Made by a program: the position numbers and the translations under genes
Assembly (NCBI GenBank): GCA_035532555.1
Contig: DATKQS010000009.1
Coordinates: 1 to 64,000 of the forward strand
DNA: 64,000 nucleotides
Direction of reading: 5' to 3'
DNA from: Thermoplasmata archaeon
GTDB taxonomy: Archaea; Thermoplasmatota; Thermoplasmata; Lutacidiplasmatales; UBA184
The notes under the pieces: generated by a model
What the model was told of the DNA's origin: nothing
Seen by the model: the letters and a program-made list of their open reading frames with translations, nothing else
The model's database searches: none
Part shown: in pieces, positions 8,462 through 17,441 of the stretch
Layout of the letters: each line of letters starts with the position of its first letter
How positions within the stretch are numbered: position 1 is the stretch's first letter

Positions 8462-8737
8462 TCAGGGAGTGGGCAGGCGCTTTGCGAACGCGCCGGGGTC
8501 TAGGGCCTGCCAGGACCGCACCGGTCCGGTCGATGATTCGGCGCGTAGCAGGATCATGGCCTGCTTCGCGCTCAGTGCTTCCTCGAGCGCGACCCGGAGC
8601 TCACCCAGATCGGCCGTGTCGTTGGCGTATACGCTCATTTCCAACTCTTTTCCGACCACCACCGAGAGCACGTAGAAGCTCGTCCCTCCCGCGATACTGA
8701 TCGTTGCCGCATCACCGTCCTCGATGTCGACCGGCAA
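8462..8737 (-). CDS. Small acidic protein of unknown function
   Basis: A 91-residue protein that I do not recognise. It has an alternating hydrophobic N-terminal half (TISIAGGTSFYVLSVVVG) that looks like beta-strands, followed by an amphipathic helix rich in Ala, Leu and Glu (LGELRVALEEALSAKQAMILL). No cysteine, signal or membrane segment is present. Codon use resembles its neighbours. The start at ATG 8737 directly abuts the region upstream of the divergent GNAT gene. Its stop is only 26 bases from the right end of the ISH3-type element, so the natural C terminus could have been changed by the insertion. Confidence 0.5.
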   Translation of the reverse strand: MPVDIEDGDAATISIAGGTSFYVLSVVVGKELEMSVYANDTADLGELRVALEEALSAKQAMILLRAESSTGPVRSWQALDPGAFAKRLPTP

Positions 8738-8844
8738 ATGAATCCCCTCCGCGGGCCGCAGGACCCACCGCCCCTATCACGTTCGCGTGTAGATAGGGAA
8801 TCGTTCCCGATAGGGCGGGCCTCGATCTCTCTGCGCTCTTCGGT

Positions 8845-8852
8845 CATTATAT
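8845..8852 (+). promoter_or_regulatory. TATA box for the GNAT gene
   Basis: CATTATAT centred 27 bases upstream of ATG 8876. This is the spacing expected if transcription starts at or next to the start codon, and it decides the start of this gene against the longer in-frame extension back to 8738. Confidence 0.6.
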
Positions 8853-8875
8853 CGACGGACGGGCTCGACCGAACG

Positions 8876-9655
8876 ATGATCGACCGAGGAAGTGTCCTCG
8901 CCCTCTACGACGCCGAGATGCGCCGGGACCCGATCCCCGAGCCGGGGACGCAGGTGGAACGAGTCGGCACGATCGTGCGGGTCGTGGGCACGGACAACTA
9001 TGTGCTGTTCTCAGACCTTACGGAGGCCGGTGCACGCGCGGTGGTGACCTCCCAGGCCAACTTCTTCCGGGACGCGGGAGTGAAGGTGGAATGGAAGGTC
9101 TTCGGGCACGACCTGCCGAAGAACCTCACGGACATCCTCGGTGAGGAGGGGTTCGTTCCGGACGAACCGGAGACGCTCGTCGCTTTCGATCTCCGCAACG
9201 AATCGCTCGGCACCCCATCGATATCGGGCCTAGAGATACGCCAGGTCGTCGATGCGACCCAGCTACGCGATGCCCTCCGGGCGAGCGAGGCGGCCTTTGG
9301 ACCGGATACTCACGGATTCCTGGACCGATACCGAGATCGTCTCACTGATCCAACGATGGCCCTGTTCGTGGCGTACGTCGACGGATCCCCGGCCGCGACG
9401 GGGCGGCTCGAAATGCCGCCCGGCAAGTCCTTCGCCGGACTTTGGGGAGGCGGCACCTCGCCCCGATTTCGTCACCGCGGGATCTACCGAAGCCTCGTCG
9501 CGGCCCGAGCGGCCCTCGCCCGGCGGCGCGCTTACTCCTTCCTCACGGTAGACGCCGGGACGATGAGTCTCCCGATCCTAGAGGGGCTTGGATTCGTTCC
9601 ATTGACCACGACTCGAGGGTGGGTCCTTCGTCCGCCGCAGCCTCCTCTCCCCTGA
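8876..9655 (+). CDS. GNAT-family N-acetyltransferase
   Basis: A 259-residue protein whose C-terminal half has the GNAT acetyl-CoA fold: strands around MALFVAYVDGSPAATGRL, and the pantetheine-binding loop region SPRFRHRGIYRSLVAARA with the R-x-x-G-x-Y variant of the usual R/Q-x-x-G-x-G/A motif. A final strand-turn LEGLGFVPL then follows. The N-terminal about 120 residues form a second, weaker GNAT-like or substrate domain. The substrate is unknown. A TATA box 27 bases before ATG 8876 supports this start and a leaderless message. Confidence 0.75.
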   Translation: MIDRGSVLALYDAEMRRDPIPEPGTQVERVGTIVRVVGTDNYVLFSDLTEAGARAVVTSQANFFRDAGVKVEWKVFGHDLPKNLTDILGEEGFVPDEPETLVAFDLRNESLGTPSISGLEIRQVVDATQLRDALRASEAAFGPDTHGFLDRYRDRLTDPTMALFVAYVDGSPAATGRLEMPPGKSFAGLWGGGTSPRFRHRGIYRSLVAARAALARRRAYSFLTVDAGTMSLPILEGLGFVPLTTTRGWVLRPPQPPLP

Positions 9656-9705
9656 GCGGCCGGAGAGAGTCGAAATAGCCGGTGGGCCTCGGAGTCCCAG
9701 TACGC

Positions 9706-11700
9706 ATGGGGGCTCCGGATACTCTCCGCGCTCTGGTCGATACGTTCCTGCCGGCACGCTCCGCGGACCCACGAGGCCCTCCGTATCCCGCGGCGTCGGC
9801 GGTCGGACTGGACCAAGAGATCGCCGAGATCGTTACCGGCCTCTCCCGGGGAGAACAGAGAGATTTTGCGAGATTGCTGTCGACACTGGATTCTCCCCTT
9901 GCGAACCTGTTGCTCACGGGCCGCCCCGTGCGGCTAGCTCGCCTCGATAGCTCCGCTCGCGAACGCTACCTCCGGGGTTGGGCGACCAGTCGGCTTGCGG
10001 CGAAGCGAAAGGGATTCTATGCGATCAAGCGACTCGCCGCCGGACAGTACTATTCCGGGCCCCTCGCTGGCGGGCCCAATCCACTCTGGAGTCGGATCCA
10101 CTACGACCTACCGAATGCCCCGTCCGTCCTTTCGGATCCCCTCGACGGCCTCTCACCGGTGCGCCCGGACCACGATGTCGAGTCGGAGGTCGATGTCTGC
10201 ATCATCGGCAGCGGAGCCGGAGGCGGTGTGATCGCGGACCGGCTCGTTCGGGCGGGCTACACCACCGCCGTTCTCGAAGCCGGTGGCTGGTTCGCCCACC
10301 GATCGTACCCTCGTGTCGAACGGGATGCACGGAACCAGCTCTTTGCGGGCCGAGGGCTGCTCACGACTCAGAACGGTGCGATCGGCATCCTCGCGGGAGA
10401 GACCGTGGGCGGAGGGACCGCGATCAACTGGATGACGTGCCTCCCACCTCGTTCCGAAGCCCGCACGGAGTGGGCCCGAGACGGAGCGATGGAAGGAATC
10501 GACGGTCCCGATTTCGATCACCAGCTCCAGATGGTGGCCGATCGAATTCACGTGTCCACGATGGAGAGCGACGTCAACGCCAACAACGATTCCCTTCGTC
10601 GAGGGTGCGTCGCGCTGGGCCTCCGCCAGGGGACCGACTGGGACGTGATCCCGCGCAACGCCGTAGGCTGCGAATCGCGCTGTGGCTTCTGCGCCTTTGG
10701 TTGTCCGTACGCCGCCCGGCAATCCGGGCCGGTCACGTTCCTTCTGGACGCGCTCCGCGGGGGCACTCGACTGTATTCGTCCACACGGGCGGACTACGTG
10801 GAGGTGGAGCAAGGCCGAGCGACCGGGGTCCGAGCGACCTTCCGCGACGGGAAGGTCACTCGCCAAGTACACCTCCACGCCCGCGCCGTGGTCGTAGCGG
10901 CCGGAGCGCTGCAGACCCCCGCGTTGCTCCTGCGCTCGGGCATCCGCCACGCCGGCGTGGGAGCGGGGCTCCGGCTCGATCCCACCACGGCCGTGGCCGG
11001 AGAGTTCCCCACGCCGGTGCGGACCTGGGTCGGTCCTCCCCAGACGATCGGAGTCTATCGGTTCCAGACGAGCGACGTGGGCGCCCACGGACCCTGGATC
11101 GAGGTCGCGCCTGCGCATCCGGGTCTTTCGGCGATCGCCCTCCCGTGGGCGGGAGCCGAAGACTTCCGCCGCCTCATGGAGCGGAGCGAGTACGTTGCCA
11201 CCCCCATCGTGCTGGTTCGCGACGTGGGCGAAGGTCGTGTCACCATCGACTCGGAAGGGCGACCCCGGTTTGACTACGTTCTCACTCGACGGGATCGACA
11301 GAACCTTGTGAGGGGCGTGGTCGAGACCGCCCGGATCCTTCGTGCCGGCGGTGCGACTCGGCTGCTCTCCCTCCAGACCCCCTATGCCGAGGTCGGCGAT
11401 GGGAGCGGACCTCTCTCGGAAGGAGAGCTGGATCGTTTCATCGCTCAGGTCGAACGGGTCGGCATTCGGGACAATGCGACCGCGCTGTTCTCGGCCCACC
11501 CTATCGGAAGCGCACGCGCCGGACGCGATCCCCGCACGTCCGCCGCGAGACCATCGGGGGAGGTCCACGGTGTCGAAGGGCTCTGGATCGGCGATGGGAG
11601 CCTCCTGCCATCGGCCCCGGGAGCCAACCCGATGATGTCGATCCTTGCCGTCGCCCAGCGGACCGCCGACCAACTATTGGTTAAGCTCGGTGCGAGTTGA
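9706..11700 (+). CDS. GMC oxidoreductase, long-chain alcohol oxidase-like
   Basis: A 664-residue flavoprotein. The N-terminal about 130 residues (DTLRALVDTFLPARS and onward) resemble the extra domain of long-chain fatty alcohol oxidases and of the gluconate dehydrogenase small subunit. It is followed by the FAD-binding motif CIIGSGAGGGVIADRL (about 175-190) and the GETVGGGTAINW signature. A cysteine-rich stretch CESRCGFCAFGCPYAARQS sits near 325, a feature of this subgroup. The C-terminal domain shows FSAHPIGSAR, with the likely catalytic His, and GANPMMSI, with the partner Asn. It should oxidise an alcohol with FAD, but the substrate is unknown. ATG 9706 is preferred over a GTG eight codons earlier. 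Confidence 0.85.
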   Translation: MGAPDTLRALVDTFLPARSADPRGPPYPAASAVGLDQEIAEIVTGLSRGEQRDFARLLSTLDSPLANLLLTGRPVRLARLDSSARERYLRGWATSRLAAKRKGFYAIKRLAAGQYYSGPLAGGPNPLWSRIHYDLPNAPSVLSDPLDGLSPVRPDHDVESEVDVCIIGSGAGGGVIADRLVRAGYTTAVLEAGGWFAHRSYPRVERDARNQLFAGRGLLTTQNGAIGILAGETVGGGTAINWMTCLPPRSEARTEWARDGAMEGIDGPDFDHQLQMVADRIHVSTMESDVNANNDSLRRGCVALGLRQGTDWDVIPRNAVGCESRCGFCAFGCPYAARQSGPVTFLLDALRGGTRLYSSTRADYVEVEQGRATGVRATFRDGKVTRQVHLHARAVVVAAGALQTPALLLRSGIRHAGVGAGLRLDPTTAVAGEFPTPVRTWVGPPQTIGVYRFQTSDVGAHGPWIEVAPAHPGLSAIALPWAGAEDFRRLMERSEYVATPIVLVRDVGEGRVTIDSEGRPRFDYVLTRRDRQNLVRGVVETARILRAGGATRLLSLQTPYAEVGDGSGPLSEGELDRFIAQVERVGIRDNATALFSAHPIGSARAGRDPRTSAARPSGEVHGVEGLWIGDGSLLPSAPGANPMMSILAVAQRTADQLLVKLGAS

Positions 11701-11787
11701 GCCGGTCGGCCACGATCCATGCCCCATCGAACCGGGGGCGCCGTAGGAGTTCCCCTCCGTTGGAATCACCCGGCGACCCGAGATCCT

Positions 11788-12381
11788 TCACTTTGGGGGA
11801 GCGGCTATCCAGCGCGCAAGTCGCGGACCTCGCGCACGCCCCGTCGCCCAGATCCAGCGATCGATGGCGAAGTATCTTCCAGCCCCTCCGATGAAGAGCA
11901 CCAGATAGATCAGTAGGTAGAGCGGATGTGGGCCCACGTTGGTTCCGCCGGGCGTTTGGAACGTGCTGAAGAACTGGGTCCCCAGGAACACGATGGACGC
12001 GGCCGCGCCGACGATGCAAGCGAGCCGTGTCGTGATCCCGAGAAGGAACGCAACCGCGAGGTAGGCCGTAAGAACAGCCGTGATCCATGCAAAAACGAAC
12101 CAATGAGCCGCCACAAAATCGGCCACGGCCGGACCGCCCAGGCTCGTGGGGGCAAAGGAGAGCGCGACGCTCTGGAAGGTGGGGAAAAATTGATTGGACG
12201 GGGCGAGGATGAATATCATGTTCAGGGCCCATACGAGTCCCATCCCGACTCGAAGAAGATCGATGGACACTCCCCGGCGATCGGACTGCCAGGACTCGCG
12301 CACGCGGACGAGCCACCCTTGTTCTTGGGACGCATGCGTGGCGATCGGGGGACGGCTCTTGGCCGGGTGGCTCGTCGTCAC
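11788..12381 (-). CDS. DoxX-like integral membrane protein
   Basis: A 197-residue membrane protein with four predicted transmembrane helices: LLRVGMGLVWALNMIFIL, FVFAWITAVLTAYLAVAFLL, LACIVGAAASIVFLGTQFF and YLLIYLVLFIGGAG. The arrangement resembles the DoxX/DoxD family, in which some members are quinone-linked thiosulfate or other oxidoreductase subunits. It is a clear paralog of the N-terminal half of the divergent protein at 12646-13731, with matching motifs such as TPGGTNVGPHPLYL against FPGGTDVGEHPLYL. The start is a GTG at 12381. The two genes share a 264-base intergenic region and may be co-regulated. The redox partner is unknown. Confidence 0.7.
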   Translation of the reverse strand: MTTSHPAKSRPPIATHASQEQGWLVRVRESWQSDRRGVSIDLLRVGMGLVWALNMIFILAPSNQFFPTFQSVALSFAPTSLGGPAVADFVAAHWFVFAWITAVLTAYLAVAFLLGITTRLACIVGAAASIVFLGTQFFSTFQTPGGTNVGPHPLYLLIYLVLFIGGAGRYFAIDRWIWATGRARGPRLARWIAAPPK

Positions 12382-12645
12382 ACCTCCCTGGATTGCGCTG
12401 TGAGGGAAAAGCCCTCGGGCGGCCCCTTCTCTTTGGGAGGCGTCCGACTCTCGCAGATCGATCCCAAGAGCGAAGACCCACGCTCGTGACCCGTTCGGCC
12501 GGGAGCGGCTCCCGAGTGCGTGAGCGCGCTCCCGTGGCCCGGCCCATCCGGCGCTCGGATGCGCCGGGAGGCGGCGCCGGCCGGGGTCAATTGAAATAGA
12601 CCGATGCGTTATGGGAGGAACGCCCTCCTCAACCGTTCAACTTCC

Positions 12646-13731
12646 ATGCTCGGAGCCCCCACCGCCAACTCGAACACTGTCCGCGCGTCGCTCGCGATCG
12701 AGGTGCTGCGGGTCGGGGTCGGCATCGTCTGGCTGATGAACTTCGTCTTCATTGTCGCGCCCGCGAACAATTACTTTGGCAACTTCGCAGCGATCGTCCT
12801 TTCGCTCGGTCCGACATCGATCGGCGGGTCGGGGTTGGAGCAGTTCGTCGCCGCGAACGCGGCGATCTTTGCCTGGCTGGTCGCGATCGTCACGGGGTAC
12901 CTGGCGTTTGCCTTCATCTTGGGTCTGACAACGCGATGGGCCTGCATCATCGGAGGGATCTTCTCCGCCGTAATCATCGGTGCCCAGCTCGGGAGTATGT
13001 TCGCGTTCCCGGGCGGGACGGATGTGGGGGAACACCCCCTCTACCTGGTGATCTACGTAGCCCTGGTTCTCGGAGGAGCGGGCGCGGCCTACTCCTTGGA
13101 CCACCGGATCGCCGAGGCCGTGGCCCGGCGCCGCGCGTACCGGGCCGCCTTGAACGAGCCGGCGCCGAGAGGGGTGTGGGCGGCCGGCTCGACTTCCCGG
13201 TTCTTCCTCACCTACTTCATTGCAGGGATTCTCATCTCCTTCGGAATGGGGATGGGGCTCATGGTAGCCATCCCAGCGAATCCCCCTCCGTCCCCCGCAC
13301 CGATCCACTACTCGTACGCGAATCTCACGATCTCGATCAACGCGACCACCGGCTGGCCCCAATACACGCCGTCGAACTTCACGGTGAGCAACGGAGAGGT
13401 CATCTTCACCATCATCGACCTCGACTCTCCGATGAATTGGTCGCCATGTCCGTGCGTCGTGACCGGTACTAATGCCGGCGTCGAGATCATCAATGGGACT
13501 CCGGTCCACGTCATCCCGTCGACGAACGTCGCCCATTCGTTCAGCATCCCCAACCTGGGCCTCTCGGTGTACCTCCCGGGCCTCAGCGTCATCCGGTTCA
13601 CCGTCGATCTGATCAACCCAGGATCCTTCGGATGGTTCTGCGTCGTACCTTGCGGGGCGGGGGCTAACCCGTACTCTAGCCCGCCGATGGGAGTTCCCGG
13701 CTACATGACGGGAACCATGACGATCACCTAA
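12646..13731 (+). CDS. DoxX-like membrane protein fused to a cupredoxin-like domain
   Basis: The first about 150 residues form four transmembrane helices of DoxX type. A fifth helix (FFLTYFIAGILISFGMGMGL) then leads to an outward-facing C-terminal domain of about 150 residues with a cupredoxin-like beta pattern. That domain includes a His in NVAHSFSIP, two cysteines in WFCVVPCGAG and a Met near the end in GYMTGTM. The Cys-x3-Cys-Gly spacing recalls the CuA site of cytochrome oxidase subunit II, but the following His of that motif is missing, so copper binding is uncertain. Several N-x-S/T sequons lie in this domain. ATG 12646 gives an N terminus matching the paralog, and an in-frame ATG at 12604 is the alternative. 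Confidence 0.7.
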   Translation: MLGAPTANSNTVRASLAIEVLRVGVGIVWLMNFVFIVAPANNYFGNFAAIVLSLGPTSIGGSGLEQFVAANAAIFAWLVAIVTGYLAFAFILGLTTRWACIIGGIFSAVIIGAQLGSMFAFPGGTDVGEHPLYLVIYVALVLGGAGAAYSLDHRIAEAVARRRAYRAALNEPAPRGVWAAGSTSRFFLTYFIAGILISFGMGMGLMVAIPANPPPSPAPIHYSYANLTISINATTGWPQYTPSNFTVSNGEVIFTIIDLDSPMNWSPCPCVVTGTNAGVEIINGTPVHVIPSTNVAHSFSIPNLGLSVYLPGLSVIRFTVDLINPGSFGWFCVVPCGAGANPYSSPPMGVPGYMTGTMTIT

Positions 13732-13897
13732 CGTCGTTTGGTGTCGGCGGTGAGAACTTGCTCAACCCGCTCGGTCGATCCCGCCGACTCCAGGAGCGCT
13801 CCGGCTTCCCGGTTCTTGAACGTAAAGTTCTAGGCTCCCTGTTAATGCCCTAGAGTGTCATCGAGTCCCCTGTCCGTCGAGCCTAGGTACGTTGTCC

Positions 13898-14884
13898 GTG
13901 CGCGCAATGGTCCTCGATGCCGTCGGTTCACCTCTTCGTTTAGATGGGCGAAAGGATGAGCCCCGGCCTGGGCCCCGCCAACTTCTGATCCGGGTCCGCG
14001 CATGTGGGGTGTGCCGCACGGACCTCCACATCGTCAACGGCGAGCTCAGGCATCCCAAGCTCCCTCTCATTCCGGGACACGAGATCGTAGGAACCGTCGC
14101 CGCCATTGGAGCCGAGCCCTCGCGGTACCGTATCGGAGATCGCGTGGGCGTGCCGTGGCTCGCATGGACCTGCGACGAATGCGCCTTCTGCCGTTCCGGG
14201 CGCGAGAACCTTTGCGACCGGGCGAAGTTCACGGGCTACGACCTGGACGGAGGATACGCAGAGTTTGTTACGGCAGACGCACGCTCGGCCCTCCCCATCC
14301 CGCCCGGATTGGGGGACGTGGAGGCCGCTCCTCTCCTCTGCGCGGGTTTGATCGGGTACCGCGCCCTACGACTCGCCGGGAACGGCGAGCGTGTGGGTTT
14401 CTACGGCTTTGGGGCTTCGGCCCACATCGCGATCCAAGTGGCTCGACATCGACACCAAAAGGTGTACGCCTTCACTCGCCCCGGCGATGACCGGGGTCAG
14501 GAGTTCGCGAGAGGTCTTGGGGCGGTCTGGGCCGGGGGCTCCGATCGGCGCCCTCCCGAACCCCTCGACGCGGCGCTCATCTTCGCTCCGGTGGGTGCCC
14601 TCGTACCGGTGGCCCTCGCTGCGATCGCAAAAGGAGGCACGGTCGTATGCGCCGGAATCCACATGAGCGACATCCCCAGCTTCCCGTACGAGACCCTCTG
14701 GGGAGAGCGGGTCCTTCGATCGGTCGCCAACCTTACCCGGAAGGATGGCGAGGAGTTCTTCGCCGTCGCGGCGGAGGCCGGCGTTCGCACAGTGACCAAG
14801 GCCTACCCACTCGAATCCGCGAACGCTGCGTTGGACGATCTGAGGGAGGGCCGTCTCGAAGGTGCCGCAGTGCTCGTCCCCTGA
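13898..14884 (+). CDS. Zinc-dependent alcohol dehydrogenase (MDR family)
   Basis: A 328-residue medium-chain dehydrogenase. The N-terminal GroES-like domain shows the catalytic zinc ligands Cys in ACGVCRTDLH and GHE in IPGHEIVG. The structural zinc lobe has four cysteines in CDECAFCRSGRENLC (about 95-110). The nucleotide-binding region is GFYGFGASAHIAIQVA; it reads GFGAS rather than GxGxxG, as in some bacterial and archaeal homologs. It should interconvert alcohols and aldehydes with NAD(P). The start codon is GTG 13898, with TTG 13892 and ATG 13907 as alternatives; all give essentially the same protein. Confidence 0.85.
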   Translation: MRAMVLDAVGSPLRLDGRKDEPRPGPRQLLIRVRACGVCRTDLHIVNGELRHPKLPLIPGHEIVGTVAAIGAEPSRYRIGDRVGVPWLAWTCDECAFCRSGRENLCDRAKFTGYDLDGGYAEFVTADARSALPIPPGLGDVEAAPLLCAGLIGYRALRLAGNGERVGFYGFGASAHIAIQVARHRHQKVYAFTRPGDDRGQEFARGLGAVWAGGSDRRPPEPLDAALIFAPVGALVPVALAAIAKGGTVVCAGIHMSDIPSFPYETLWGERVLRSVANLTRKDGEEFFAVAAEAGVRTVTKAYPLESANAALDDLREGRLEGAAVLVP

Positions 14885-14998
14885 TGGGGGCATTGCGGAC
14901 CCTCCAAACCGCACTTCACCGCGTTCCAGCGCCGTCGAGCGAATCGCTGCATTCCAGACGCCCGTCCGACGTTGGGTCCGGACGGGATCGGGGGCCGT

Positions 14999-15775
14999 TC
15001 ACTCGGTCGAGACATCCGAGCGCATGTACGCCCGGACGGCGAGGAAGAGAACGGCTACCGTCTCCGCGCACAGCACCAGGACCTCGTACCCTACGGTCGT
15101 CGTGTAGGTTCCGAAGTAGCCCGCACGTACCGCATCGGCGATGTACGTGAGTGGATTGATCGCGAACAGGACCCGGATCGCGGCCGGCAACGCGGAGCTG
15201 TACGGATAGAACACGGTGCTCGCGAAGTTCACCAGGAACAGCACCAGGATCTGGATGCTGTTGTACGTGGTGTTGGACTTGATCTTCGCGGCGATGATAA
15301 GCATGAGCGAACCGAAGAAGATCGAACCCACGGCGATGACCACCAGCATAACCCCCAGGCCGAGGAGCGAGACCGGCAGCGCCCCCAGGAGGAGGTCCGC
15401 GATGCCGAGCATCACGAGCGCTCCAGCGAGCCCAAAGGCCACGGACGTGAGCATGATGCCCAGGAGGTATTGGAGACGCGTGAACGGGCCGACGAGGAGT
15501 TGGGCCAGCATGCCCCACCGGCGATCGGCCCAGAGCATGCCGCCCCCTACCGTCCCGGCCATCACGGCCTGGAACCCCATCAGTCCCGGCGTCAAGAAGG
15601 AAAGATAGCTGGACCCTCCGCTCGCCGAAGATTCGAGGGACGCGAACCCGAATCCGAAGAAGACGAGGTACATCGCGGGGAGCCCGATGAGGATCGTGAG
15701 GCTTCCCGGATCGGTGTTGACCTTGATGTTCCGGTAGATGAGGCGGGTGAGGTTAGGCGCTTCCAAGTGGTTCAC
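14999..15775 (-). CDS. ABC-2 type transporter permease (DrrB-like), exporter 1
   Basis: A 258-residue permease with six predicted transmembrane helices, including ILIGLPAMYLVFFGFGF, GVMLVVIAVGSIFFGSLMLII and a final VLVLCAETVAVLFLAVRAYM. The ABC-2 signature region FLVNFASTVFYPYSSALP leads to AINPLTYIADAVRAGYFG. Together with the ATPase encoded just upstream it would form a DrrAB-type exporter for drugs, lipids or polymers. Its first 23 bases overlap the end of the ATPase gene, so the two are translated together. It is paralogous to the permease at 27276-28049. Confidence 0.85.
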   Translation of the reverse strand: MNHLEAPNLTRLIYRNIKVNTDPGSLTILIGLPAMYLVFFGFGFASLESSASGGSSYLSFLTPGLMGFQAVMAGTVGGGMLWADRRWGMLAQLLVGPFTRLQYLLGIMLTSVAFGLAGALVMLGIADLLLGALPVSLLGLGVMLVVIAVGSIFFGSLMLIIAAKIKSNTTYNSIQILVLFLVNFASTVFYPYSSALPAAIRVLFAINPLTYIADAVRAGYFGTYTTTVGYEVLVLCAETVAVLFLAVRAYMRSDVSTE

Positions 15776-16712
15776 CTCCGTGATTGACCGAGCGGAGGAA
15801 GACGTCCTCGAGCGTGTTCTTACGCACGCTGATCCACTCGAGTTGAACTCCCATCTTCTGGGAGAACTCGAGAATCTTGGCGAGGGAGTCCTTGGGATCG
15901 TCGGTCAGGATCACCATCGAGTCCCCTTCCGGCGTGACGCTCGTACCGGGCCCCAGCCCTTGGGTGAGCGCGGGGATGAAGCGAGCCGCACTGCCCATGT
16001 CGACGGTCAGATCGATCGTCTTCTTGCCTCCGTAGAGGCGCTTGAGGTTCTCGACCTCGTCCAGGACCAGCAGCTTTCCCTCGTCGATGACCGCGATCCG
16101 ATCGCAGACGTAGTCCGCCTCTTCCAGATTGTGCGTGGTGAATACGACCGTGAGCCCGCCCTTCACTTCCTCTCGGATGGAATCGAGAAGCGTGCGGCGC
16201 ATGATCACGTCCATTCCCACGGTCGGCTCGTCCAGGAATAGAATGTCCATGTCGTGGATGAACTCGCGAGCGACCTGAACCCGGCGCTTCTGACCTCCCG
16301 AGATGTCGAACGAGCGCTGACGGCGAATGTCTTCGAGGCCGAACTTCTGGATCAGCGCCTCCCGACGCCGGCGGCGCTCCTCGCGGGGGATTCCCCAGAG
16401 CACGCCGTACACGTCGAAGTTTCCTTCCACGGTCGTGAAGTCGAACGACTCGCCCTGCTGAACGACCCCGATCCGGGCCCGTATCTTCTTGCCATCCTTC
16501 GCCGGGTCCATCCCGAAGATCCGCAGCGTTCCGGAGCTCGGTCGGATCAACGTGGTCATCGCCTTGATGAGCGTCGACTTTCCAGCGCCGTTCTTTCCCA
16601 GAAGTCCGAAGACCTCCCCCTTGCGGACGGTGAAGCTGACGCCGTCGAGCGCGAAGCGCTTGCCATCGTAGGAGTGGCGCAGGTCCTCCGCCTGCACGAT
16701 AGGATCGGCCAT
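15753..16712 (-). CDS. ABC transporter ATPase (DrrA-like), exporter 1
   Basis: A 319-residue ATPase with Walker A GLLGKNGAGKST, the Q loop in VVQQGESFDF, the signature FDISGGQKRRVQVA, Walker B DILFLDEPTVGMD and the switch His in VFTTHNLEEA. The C terminus ends with the DrrA-type tail LEWISVRKNTLEDVFL. The start was set at ATG 16712 because a TATA box lies 31 bases upstream; an in-frame ATG at 16760 lies upstream of that box. It overlaps the permease gene by 23 bases. The intact C-terminal tail makes it a useful reference for its paralog at 26230, which has a stop codon before the same tail. Confidence 0.88.
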   Translation of the reverse strand: MADPIVQAEDLRHSYDGKRFALDGVSFTVRKGEVFGLLGKNGAGKSTLIKAMTTLIRPSSGTLRIFGMDPAKDGKKIRARIGVVQQGESFDFTTVEGNFDVYGVLWGIPREERRRRREALIQKFGLEDIRRQRSFDISGGQKRRVQVAREFIHDMDILFLDEPTVGMDVIMRRTLLDSIREEVKGGLTVVFTTHNLEEADYVCDRIAVIDEGKLLVLDEVENLKRLYGGKKTIDLTVDMGSAARFIPALTQGLGPGTSVTPEGDSMVILTDDPKDSLAKILEFSQKMGVQLEWISVRKNTLEDVFLRSVNHGGEPLGSA

Positions 16713-16739
16713 GAGCGGCGATGGCGATGGAGAGGGGCC

Positions 16740-16747
16740 CTTAAAGG
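16740..16747 (-). promoter_or_regulatory. TATA box for the ABC exporter 1 operon
   Basis: CCTTTAAG read on the minus strand, 31 bases from ATG 16712. It supports a leaderless or nearly leaderless start there. Confidence 0.55.
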
Positions 16748-16901
16748 GCACGTCACTCAAGAAACTCTCTGGGAGTGCGTGAACTCCCTAGGGACGGCTG
16801 CCGCGAGTAGGCCCGGTTGCGGGCCGGTCGCGGGCGGGCTTCGATCGTCGATGCGCCTGTCCGGCCAGATTCCGGTAGGAGGGGGTTGCGCGCGAAGATG
16901 C

Positions 16902-17294
16902 TCAGACGAACACGCGAACGTTGCCGTTGGCGGATTCTACCGGGAGCGGGATCAGCGGGCGGCACTCGGTTCGTGCGAATACCGGGGCCATCCTCGCCAT
17001 TGCTTCCAAAAACTCCGGAGGAAGTTTGTCCATCCCGGGCATGGAGAGGATGGGCTGCCCCCGCACCTCGCCGGTCCGGGCGTCGAAGACCGCGCTGTGC
17101 TGCGGACACTTCAGCACGCCGCTCTTGAACGTGCCCAGGTCGAGCGGCGCGTTCATGTGGCCGCATCGGTTGATGAAGGCGCGTAGCTCGCCGGAATGGT
17201 TGACCACGAGCACGTCCTCGTCTCCGGCTCGTCCGTGGGCCATTTCACCGTGCTTGAGATCCTTCGCTTCGGGGAGGTCATGCCATGCTTGCAT
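16902..17294 (-). CDS. Rieske-type 2Fe-2S protein
   Basis: A 130-residue single-domain Rieske ferredoxin. The cluster ligands are CGH in NRCGHMNAPLDLG (about 44-46) and CPQH in LKCPQHSAVFD (about 63-66), giving the two Cys and two His of the family. Proteins of this size deliver electrons to oxygenases or serve as small redox carriers. No oxygenase gene is adjacent. There is no membrane anchor, so it is cytoplasmic. The start is ATG 17294, with AAGGA about seven bases before it and AT-rich promoter-like sequence at 17327-17350. Confidence 0.85.
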   Translation of the reverse strand: MQAWHDLPEAKDLKHGEMAHGRAGDEDVLVVNHSGELRAFINRCGHMNAPLDLGTFKSGVLKCPQHSAVFDARTGEVRGQPILSMPGMDKLPPEFLEAMARMAPVFARTECRPLIPLPVESANGNVRVFV

Positions 17295-17441
17295 CGGGGG
17301 TTCCTTGACGCATCAGCTTCCGCGACCACTTAAGCTTTGAATAATAAAGTGTTTAGCCCGTACCGACCTGCCCGTCGGAAAGCCGAATCCGTTCACGGAA
17401 GTGGGATCGAGCCCACGTACGTGTGGTCCGGGGGCCGCGTC

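Noticed and set aside
10153-11673. Minus-strand open frame of 506 codons
   Set aside because: Antisense to the GMC oxidoreductase gene, which has clear FAD and catalytic motifs on the plus strand.
13741-13797. Inverted repeat GTCGGCGG ... CCGCCGAC after the DoxX-cupredoxin gene
   Set aside because: The loop is about 40 bases and no T-run follows, so it is not a convincing terminator or RNA gene; kept only as a note.
17395-17425. Possible tRNA T-arm GTGGGATCGAGCCCAC
   Set aside because: The loop has six bases rather than seven, no acceptor or anticodon stem can be paired around it, and the flanking CACGTACGTG is a simple palindrome.
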